Assembly (NCBI GenBank): GCA_937871685.1
Contig: CALMOL010000228.1
Coordinates: 1 to 12,584 of the forward strand
DNA length: 12,584 nucleotides
Direction: 5' to 3'
Source: an uncultured Verrucomicrobiota bacterium
GTDB taxonomy: Bacteria; Verrucomicrobiota; Verrucomicrobiia; Chthoniobacterales; SZAS-18
The position numbers were made by a program, and so were the translations under genes. Every line of letters starts with the position of its first letter. Positions within the stretch are counted from its first letter, which is position 1. Positions 7,529 to 12,584 of this stretch are shown here, piece by piece. The notes under the pieces are model-generated. The model did no database searches. It saw only the letters and a program-made list of their open reading frames with translations, and was not told the origin of the DNA.

Positions 7529-7616
7529 CCGAGGCCGCTATTCTTGTCAGAAGAAGTGTCATTTTAAAATGTTTATAGACAACTAAACTTTAAGTGATTG
7601 CGTTGTGGTCGCTTCC
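7529..7616 (+). promoter_or_regulatory. AT-rich leader in front of cysI, likely promoter region
   Basis: About 7541-7600 is distinctly AT-rich in an otherwise very GC-rich window, with attttaaaatgtttatagac at 7561-7580. TTGTCA at 7544-7549 could be a -35 element, but the sequence 17 bases on (AAATGT) is a poor -10 box, so the exact promoter is not assigned. The stretch sits between the palindrome array and the first gene of the sulfate-assimilation cluster. Confidence 0.45.
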
Positions 7617-9314
7617 ATGGCTGTCTCCAACGAAATCCTCAAAGCCGCCGACCCCGCCCTCCGCGGGTCCATCCCCGAGGTGCTGGCCGATGCCGGTGCC
7701 AACCGCTTCGAGGAAGAGGCGGACCTCCAGTTCCTCAAGTTTCACGGCATCTACCAGCAGGACGACCGCGACCTGCGCCGCACGGCCAAGCACTGGCAGT
7801 TCATGGTCCGCACCCGCCAGCCGGGTGGTCGCGTGCCGCGCGAGCAATTCCTCGCCTACGCCCGGCTCGCGCGCCGGTGGGGCAACGAGACGCTGCGCGT
7901 GACCTCGCGGCAGGGCTTCCAATTTCACGGCGTGCTCAAGGCCGGCCTCGCCACCACGATCCGCGAGATCAACGCCGCGCTCGCCACCACGCTCGCGGCC
8001 TGCGGCGACGTGGCCCGCAACGTGATGGCCCCGCCCACGCCGGCCACCACGTCGCTGGCGTCCGAGGTGCAGGCGGACGCCGCCCTCCTTTCCGACGCGC
8101 TGCTTCCGCTGGGCACGTCCTACCACGACATCTGGGTCGAGGGCGTGAAGCTCGACCTCGCCGACGCGCCGCCGGCCAAGCCCGACCCGCTCTACGGCGC
8201 GACCTACCTGCCGCGCAAGTTCAAGACCGCCTTCGCCATTCCGCCGAACAACGACACGGACCTGCTCTCGAACTGCCTCGGCTTCATCGCCATCGCCGAT
8301 CCGGCCACGGGCGAGCTCGCCGGCTACAACCTCGCCGTCGGCGGCGGCCTCGGCCGCGCGCACGGCAACCAGCAGACCTTCCCGCGCCTCGCGGACGTGA
8401 TCGGATTCCTCTCGCGCGGGCAGTTGGTCGAGGTCGGCCGCGCCGTGCTCCAGATCCACCGCGACTGGGGCGACCGCACCAACCGCAAGCACGCGCGCCT
8501 CAAATACGTGCTCGAGGACCATGGCCCGGCGTGGTTCCGCGCCGAGCTGGAGCGGCGGGTCGGCTTCACCCTCGGGGAGGTGCGCCCGTGGGAATTCGAT
8601 CGCCAGGGCGACGCCTTCGGCTGGCACCGCCAGCAGGACGGCCGCTGGTTTCTCGGCCTCCATGTCACGGCGGGACGCGTGCGGGACGATGCCGACGGCG
8701 GCCCGCGCTTCCTCGCCGCGCTGGAAGCCGTGCTCGGCGCGCACCCAGCCGAGATGCGCCTCACCGCCAGCCAGAACCTCCTCCTTGCCGACGTGGCAGA
8801 CGCGGACGTCGAGTCCATCACCACGATTCTCGCCGCGCACGGCGTGGCCGTGGACCCCGCCGCGCAGGCCTCCGGCGTGCGCCGCCTCTCGATGGCCTGC
8901 CCGGCGCTGCCCACGTGCGGCCTGGCGCTGGCCGAGTCCGAGCGCTGGCTTCCGCAGGCGCTCGGCGTCATCGAGGGCGTGCTCGGGGAATACGGCCTCG
9001 GCGGCGAGGACGTGGTGGTGCGCATCACCGGCTGCCCGAACGGCTGCGCGCGCCCGTATCTCGCCGAGATCGGCCTCGTGGGGAAGGCGCCGAACCGCTA
9101 CCAGCTTTGGCTCGGCGCGAACTTCGGCGGCACCCGCCTCAACCGCGTGTGGCTCGACAACGTGCGCGGCGAGGACCTGCCGGCCGCGCTGCGCCCGGTG
9201 GTGCAGCGCTTCGCCTTCGAGCGCCGGCCGGCCGAGCGCTTCGGCGACTGGTGCGCGCGCGTGCTGTGGCCGGAGCAGGACGCCACGGCCGCCGCCCTGC
9301 CCGCCGCCGCGTGA
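7617..9314 (+). CDS. cysI: Assimilatory sulfite reductase hemoprotein (nitrite/sulfite reductase family)
   Basis: Six-electron reduction of sulfite to sulfide with siroheme and a [4Fe-4S] cluster. It has 565 residues, as in enterobacterial CysI, and aligns to it throughout: FHGIYQQDDRD, LRVTSRQGFQFHG, YLPRKFKTAFAIPPNND, LAVGGGLGRAHGN and IHRDWGDRTNRK. The cluster and siroheme cysteines are all present in ACPALPTC (Cys428, Cys434) and TGCPNGC (Cys473, Cys477). No CysJ flavoprotein is nearby, so the electron donor (NADPH via CysJ elsewhere, or ferredoxin) cannot be told. I chose ATG 7617. An in-frame GTG at 7605 would add four residues, and neither has an SD. Nitrite reductase activity is possible for the family, but the cysH-cysD-cysN context argues for sulfite. 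cysH follows after 16 bp. Confidence 0.93.
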   Translation: MAVSNEILKAADPALRGSIPEVLADAGANRFEEEADLQFLKFHGIYQQDDRDLRRTAKHWQFMVRTRQPGGRVPREQFLAYARLARRWGNETLRVTSRQGFQFHGVLKAGLATTIREINAALATTLAACGDVARNVMAPPTPATTSLASEVQADAALLSDALLPLGTSYHDIWVEGVKLDLADAPPAKPDPLYGATYLPRKFKTAFAIPPNNDTDLLSNCLGFIAIADPATGELAGYNLAVGGGLGRAHGNQQTFPRLADVIGFLSRGQLVEVGRAVLQIHRDWGDRTNRKHARLKYVLEDHGPAWFRAELERRVGFTLGEVRPWEFDRQGDAFGWHRQQDGRWFLGLHVTAGRVRDDADGGPRFLAALEAVLGAHPAEMRLTASQNLLLADVADADVESITTILAAHGVAVDPAAQASGVRRLSMACPALPTCGLALAESERWLPQALGVIEGVLGEYGLGGEDVVVRITGCPNGCARPYLAEIGLVGKAPNRYQLWLGANFGGTRLNRVWLDNVRGEDLPAALRPVVQRFAFERRPAERFGDWCARVLWPEQDATAAALPAAA

Positions 9315-9330
9315 GCCTTCCCGCCTTCCC

Positions 9331-9975
9331 ATGCGAAACGTCAACGCGCTCCTGCGCCATCTTTCCGCCGCCGAGGTGATCCAGTGGGCCGCCGCCCAGA
9401 CCGAGGGCGCGATGGTGGTCTCGACGAATTTCCGGCCCTACGAGGCGGTGTTGCTGCACCTCGTCACGCGCGTGCTGCCGGGCATCCCCGTGCTGTGGGT
9501 GGACCACGGCTTCAACCGCCCCGCGACCTACCGCCACGCCGAGCTCCTGCGTTCCCGGCTCGACCTGAATCTCCGCGCGTTCGTTCCTCGCGTGACCGCC
9601 GCCCATTACGAGGCGCTGCACGGCGGCCCGCCGGCGCCAGACGACGAGGCGGCGCTGCGGACGTTCTCCGCGCAGATGAAGCTGGAACCCTTCGGCCGCG
9701 GCATGGCCGAGCTGGCGCCGCGGGTGTGGTTCACCGGCCTGCGCCGCGCGCAGAATCCCGGCCGCGCCGCGCTGGACATCGCCACGCGCGACGAGGCCTT
9801 CGGCACGCTGAAGGTCTCGCCGCTCTTTCATTGGAGCGATGCTGAGCTGGAAGCCTATCTCGCCGCGCACGACCTCCCCAACGAATGGGATTACTCCGAT
9901 CCCGCCAAGGCGGACGAAAAGCGCGAGTGCGGCCTCCACGCCGCCTGGGGCGCGCCCGCCCTGGCCGCGGCGTGA
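9331..9975 (+). CDS. cysH: Phosphoadenylyl-sulfate (PAPS) reductase family protein, compact form
   Basis: Reduces activated sulfate to sulfite using thioredoxin or glutaredoxin. It has 214 residues against about 244 in E. coli. Recognisable parts are VVSTNFRPYEAVLLHLV (29-45), VLWVDHGFNRPATYRHAELL (54-73), RVWFTGLRRAQNPGRAAL (131-148), and the C-terminal catalytic motif ECGLH with Cys200. Cys200 is the only cysteine, so the Cys-Cys...Cys-x-x-Cys set that binds the iron-sulfur cluster of APS reductases is absent. This points to PAPS as substrate. Between AHDLPNEWDYSDP and EKRECGLH about 20 residues present in E. coli (the region around HPLWDEGYLSVGDTHTTR) are missing. PAPS needs an APS kinase, which is not in this window. 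There is a pyrimidine-rich leader, no SD, and a 16-bp gap to cysI. Confidence 0.88.
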   Translation: MRNVNALLRHLSAAEVIQWAAAQTEGAMVVSTNFRPYEAVLLHLVTRVLPGIPVLWVDHGFNRPATYRHAELLRSRLDLNLRAFVPRVTAAHYEALHGGPPAPDDEAALRTFSAQMKLEPFGRGMAELAPRVWFTGLRRAQNPGRAALDIATRDEAFGTLKVSPLFHWSDAELEAYLAAHDLPNEWDYSDPAKADEKRECGLHAAWGAPALAAA

Positions 9976-9982
9976 ATGATTT

Positions 9983-10106
9983 TAGCCGCAGAGGCGCAGA
10001 GAGCGCAGAGGAAAACAAAAGGTTCCACGTCCCCTCGCTGCCGCACTTCGTCGCTCGTCCTCCCTTCCCCTCTCTCTCCGCGGCCTCTGCGCCTCTGCGG
10101 CAAAAT
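9983..10106. repeat. Imperfect inverted repeat between cysH and cysD (family B, G-rich variant)
   Basis: The arms share 17 exact complementary bases: gccgcagaggcgcagag at 9985-10001 and its reverse complement at 10085-10101. Weaker pairing extends outward into attttagcc/ggcaaaat. The sequence is the family B arm (TTAGCCACAGAGGCACAGAG) with A changed to G at several positions. It fills the 140-bp gap inside the cys cluster, so it would be transcribed and could fold into a long hairpin. Confidence 0.8.
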
Positions 10107-10115
10107 TTTCCCCTC

Positions 10116-11054
10116 ATGTCCTCCGTGCCCCCGTGGCCCCTCGATTCCGTCCCGCCGCCGGGGCGGCTTGACCATCTCGCGTTCCTTGAGAGCGAGGCGA
10201 TCCACGCGCTGCGCGAGGCCGTGGCCGAGTGCGCGCGGCCGGTGCTGCTCTTCTCCGGCGGCAAGGACTCGGCGTGCCTGCTGCGCCTCGCCGAGAAGGC
10301 GTTCCGCCCGTCGCCGCTGCCCTTCCCGCTGCTGAGCATCGACACCGGCCACGAGTTCCCGGAGCTGGGGGTGTTTCGCGACCGCCGGGCGGCCGAGCTG
10401 GGAGCGCGCCTGATCGTGCGGAGCGTGGACGACGCGCTCGCGGCCGGCACGGTGGAGCCGAGGCCCGGCGAGATCGGCCGCAACCGGCTCCAGATTCCCG
10501 TGCTGCTCGCGTCGGTGGCGGAGTTCGGCTTCGACGCGCTCTTCGGCGGCGCGCGGCGCGACGAGGAGAAGTCGCGCGCGAAGGAGCGGTTCTTCTCCTT
10601 CCGGGACGCCTGGGGCCAGTGGGACCCGCGCGCCCAGCGCCCCGAGCCGTGGAACCTTTACAACGCGCGCGTGCGCCCCGGCGAGCACCTGCGCGTCTTT
10701 CCGCTCTCGAACTGGACCGAGCTCGACGTGTGGGAATACATCGCCCGCGAGCGCCTGGACCTGCCCTCGCTCTACTTCTCGCACCGGCGGCTGTGCGTGC
10801 GGCGGCGCGGGCAGTGGTTCGCCGTCACCCCGCTGGCGCCGCCGGTGCCCGGCGAGGAGGCGCGCGAGCTGTGGGTGCGCGTGCGCACCATCGGCGACGT
10901 CCTTTCCACCGCGCTCACCGAGAGCCCCGCCGCCGACGTGGCCGCCGTGCTCGCCGAGGTGCGCGCCGCCCGCGTGACCGAGCGCTCCGCCCGCGCCGAC
11001 GACCGCGACGGCGAGACCGCCATGGAAGACCGGAAACGAGAGGGATACTTCTGA
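10116..11054 (+). CDS. cysD: Sulfate adenylyltransferase subunit 2
   Basis: Catalytic subunit of ATP sulfurylase, making APS from ATP and sulfate with the GTPase CysN. It has 312 residues, close to E. coli CysD. It shows the PP-loop SGGKDS (47-52), FPLLSIDTGHEFPE, FGFDALFGGARRDEEKSRAKER (about 138-158), VFPLSNWTELDVWEYI, and the family C-terminus RKREGYF. The conserved part begins at about LDHLAFLESEAIHALRE (residue 18 on). The first eight residues, MSSVPPWP, are encoded by a family B repeat copy (10117-10137), so either the repeat has donated the start codon or translation begins at the in-frame GTG 10125. No SD is seen. The middle part (about 220-250) diverges from E. coli, but no catalytic motif is lost. 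Confidence 0.94.
   Translation: MSSVPPWPLDSVPPPGRLDHLAFLESEAIHALREAVAECARPVLLFSGGKDSACLLRLAEKAFRPSPLPFPLLSIDTGHEFPELGVFRDRRAAELGARLIVRSVDDALAAGTVEPRPGEIGRNRLQIPVLLASVAEFGFDALFGGARRDEEKSRAKERFFSFRDAWGQWDPRAQRPEPWNLYNARVRPGEHLRVFPLSNWTELDVWEYIARERLDLPSLYFSHRRLCVRRRGQWFAVTPLAPPVPGEEARELWVRVRTIGDVLSTALTESPAADVAAVLAEVRAARVTERSARADDRDGETAMEDRKREGYF
10117..10137. repeat. Family B repeat arm overlapping the cysD start
   Basis: This 21-nt stretch (tgtcctccgtgcccccgtgg plus c) matches 5877-5897 in the trmL/lolD repeat at 18 of 21 positions, with all three differences T to C. It is in the same frame relative to the repeat as the Met-Ser-Ser-Val-Pro codons found there. It supplies codons 1-8 of cysD. 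Confidence 0.6.
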
Positions 11055-11060
11055 AAAGGT

Positions 11061-11195
11061 TCAAGCTTCAAGCCTCAAGCTTCAAGGAACACGGAAAGGC
11101 AATTCAGCCCGAAAGCCCCGAAGGCCCACGTTCCTCCCTTCCTTTCTGGCCTTCATCCCTCAGCCCTTCCTTGCAGCTTGAAGCTTGAGGCTTTC
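11061..11195. repeat. Inverted repeat between cysD and cysN (family C)
   Basis: Perfect 17-nt arms aagcctcaagcttcaag (11070-11086) and cttgaagcttgaggctt (11177-11193) enclose about 90 nt. Around the left arm the pattern is reiterated (tcaagcttcaagcctcaagc), so it is built of short tandem CAAGCTT/CAAGCCT steps. It fills most of the 155-bp gap between cysD and cysN and would be present in the cys transcript. A single arm of the same type lies at 5024-5051. Confidence 0.8.
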
Positions 11196-11209
11196 CCCCC
11201 TTTTCATTC

Positions 11210-12454
11210 ATGGATCTCCTCCGCTTCAACACCTGCGGCTCCGTGGACGACGGCAAGTCCACGCTCATCGGCCGGCTCCTGCACGACTCGCGCTCGCTCA
11301 TGGACGACCAGCTCGACGCGCTCGCGCGCCCGGGCGGCCCCGTGGACCTCGCCGCGCTCACGGACGGGCTGCGCGCCGAGCGCGAGCAGGGCATCACCAT
11401 CGACGTGGCCTACCGCCACTTCGCCACGCCGCGCCGGCGCTTCATCGTGGCCGACACGCCCGGCCACGTCCAGTACACGCGCAACATGGTCACCGGCGCG
11501 TCCACCGCGGGCCTCTCGGTGATCCTCGTGGACGCGCGCCGCGGCGTCACCGAGCAGACGCGGCGGCACGCCTTCCTCGCCGCGCTGCTCGGCGTGCCGC
11601 AGCTCGTCGTCGCGATCAACAAGATGGACCTGGTCGGCTGGAGCGAGTCGCGCTTCCGGGAGATCCGCGCGGAGGTGGAGGACTTCTTGGCGCGCCTGGG
11701 CGGCGCGCGGGAGGTTTGGTTCGTCCCGCTCTCCGCGCTGGACGGAGACAACGTCGTCGAGCCTTCCGCGCACGCCCCGTGGCACGCGGGACCGACGCTG
11801 CTCGCGCACCTGGAGTCGGTGCATGTCGCCGGCGACGCCAGCTTTCCGGCCCTGCGCCTGCCGGTGCAGTGGGTGAACCGCCCGCGTGACGCCCGCGACC
11901 CGGCGCTCCACGACTTCCGCGGCCTCGCCGGCCAACTCGCCGGCGGCACCGTTCGCGTCGGCCAGGAAGTGCTCGTGCTGCCCGGCGGCCAGCCCACGCG
12001 CGTGCGCGAGATTCACGGCGCGGACGGCCCGTGCGCGGAGGCGTCCTGCCCCGAGAGCGTGACGGTGGTGCTCGCCGACGATCTCGACGTGGCGCGCGGC
12101 GACCTCCTCGTGGACCCCGCCCACCCGCCGGCCGTCGGCACGGAGCTGGAGGCCAGCGTGTGCTGGATGGACGCGCGCCCGCTCCAGCCTGGCCGCCCCT
12201 ACTTGCTCAAGCTCGGCACGCAGACGGTGCCCGCGCGCGTGGCGATCCAGCGGCGCGTGAACATTTCCACCTTCGCCGAGGAGGAGGCGAGCACGCTGGC
12301 GATGAACGACATCGGCCGCGTGCGCGTGCAGACCGCGAAGCCTGTCGCATGGGACGCTTACCGGGAGAACCGCCGCACCGGCGCGTTCATCCTCATCGAC
12401 CCGGCGACGAACCAGACCGTCGCCGCCGGCATGGCCGAGGCGCCCGCGACATGA
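11210..12454 (+). CDS. cysN: Sulfate adenylyltransferase subunit 1 (GTPase)
   Basis: GTPase subunit that drives APS synthesis by CysD through GTP hydrolysis. It belongs to the EF-Tu-like translational GTPase superfamily. It has 414 residues, shorter than E. coli CysN (475), with the difference at the N- and C-termini. G1 is GSVDDGKS (10-17), G2 lies in EQGITIDVAYRHF (about 59-71), G3 is DTPGH (82-86), G4 is NKMD (137-140), and G5 lies in VPLSALDGDN. EF-Tu-like beta-barrel domains follow. There is no C-terminal APS kinase domain, so this is CysN and not a CysNC fusion. A small insertion (RPRDARDPALHDFRG) lies after the G domain. The start ATG at 11210 has no SD but a pyrimidine-rich leader. 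It is the last complete gene of the cluster. Confidence 0.95.
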   Translation: MDLLRFNTCGSVDDGKSTLIGRLLHDSRSLMDDQLDALARPGGPVDLAALTDGLRAEREQGITIDVAYRHFATPRRRFIVADTPGHVQYTRNMVTGASTAGLSVILVDARRGVTEQTRRHAFLAALLGVPQLVVAINKMDLVGWSESRFREIRAEVEDFLARLGGAREVWFVPLSALDGDNVVEPSAHAPWHAGPTLLAHLESVHVAGDASFPALRLPVQWVNRPRDARDPALHDFRGLAGQLAGGTVRVGQEVLVLPGGQPTRVREIHGADGPCAEASCPESVTVVLADDLDVARGDLLVDPAHPPAVGTELEASVCWMDARPLQPGRPYLLKLGTQTVPARVAIQRRVNISTFAEEEASTLAMNDIGRVRVQTAKPVAWDAYRENRRTGAFILIDPATNQTVAAGMAEAPAT

Positions 12455-12510
12455 CCAAGGCCACAATCCAGGGCATTTCGATCTCCGCTGTCGCATCCGG
12501 CCAAGCCCCT

Positions 12511-12538
12511 CCCGCAAGGGCAGCGGCGGGTTTTTTTT
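12511..12538 (+). terminator. Possible weak intrinsic terminator after cysN
   Basis: A 5-bp stem CCCGC (12511-12515) / GCGGG (12526-12530) is followed by eight T. The position after the last cys gene fits a terminator. The stem is short, the loop is 10 nt, and the T-run lies directly beside the poly-G contig tip, so both its strength and its accuracy are doubtful. Confidence 0.4.
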
Positions 12539-12584
12539 GTGGGGGGGGGGGGGGGGGGGGCGCGGAGCCCGCCCCCGACGAGGC
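12539..12584. other. Poly-G tip of contig, probable sequencing or assembly artefact
   Basis: A run of 20 G (12541-12560) after T8GT is followed by 24 GC-rich bases that continue no feature. It mirrors the C-rich tip at the left end and is best treated as untrustworthy sequence. Confidence 0.7.

Noticed and set aside
7573..7581. TTATAGACA as a DnaA box supporting a replication origin
   Set aside because: It differs from TTATCCACA at two central positions and is a single site, which can occur by chance in AT-rich DNA.
7590..9344. Long minus-strand open frame opposite cysI
   Set aside because: It is an antisense shadow of a full-length, motif-complete CysI. Its composition is non-protein-like and it has no start context.
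11204..12517. Long minus-strand open frame opposite cysN
   Set aside because: It is an antisense shadow. All GTPase motifs lie on the plus strand.

Overview
The window is a very GC-rich bacterial fragment of twelve recognisable protein-coding genes plus an unusual load of intergenic repeats. A secreted matrixin-type protease with Thr-Pro linker and tandem RALGPSL-type domains, short hairpin repeats beginning GGAGTGCGG, and CCACAGAGGCACAGAG-type repeats between genes all suggest Verrucomicrobiota or a close relative. This is inference, because no rRNA or marker gene is present. Both extremities end in long G/C homopolymers (C on the left, G on the right of the given strand), so the window looks like a whole assembled contig whose tips are unreliable.

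Left half, minus strand, in transcription order: trmL (tRNA wobble methyltransferase), a LolD-like ABC ATPase, a class IV branched-chain aminotransferase (ilvE), a McsA-like zinc-finger/UVR protein, a short secreted protein of unknown function, the matrixin protease (start codon overlaps the preceding stop as ATGA), and trpB cut off by the contig end. Inverted repeats occupy several of the gaps. In the trmL/lolD gap the repeat itself supplies the stop of one gene and the apparent start of the next.

Right half, plus strand: trpA, diverging from trmL, then a 371-bp non-coding region, then an assimilatory sulfate reduction cluster cysI-cysH-cysD-cysN. CysD and CysN make APS, CysH reduces the activated sulfate to sulfite, and CysI reduces sulfite to sulfide. 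No APS kinase (CysC) and no CysJ flavoprotein are present, and CysN has no fused kinase domain, so these must lie elsewhere or be replaced. cysI and cysH are 16 bp apart, but cysH/cysD and cysD/cysN are separated by about 140-155 bp gaps filled with inverted repeats.

The most unusual element is the region between trpA and cysI. It holds about twelve copies of a near-palindromic 10-mer (CACYCGRGTG) spaced every 21 or 22 bp, followed by a short AT-rich stretch in front of cysI. The spacing is close to two helical turns, so all dyads face the same side of DNA. It resembles an operator or iteron-like array and matches no element I can name. No wholly new multi-gene system is visible. The genes are mostly core metabolism, and the novelty lies in the repeats and in how they shape gene boundaries.
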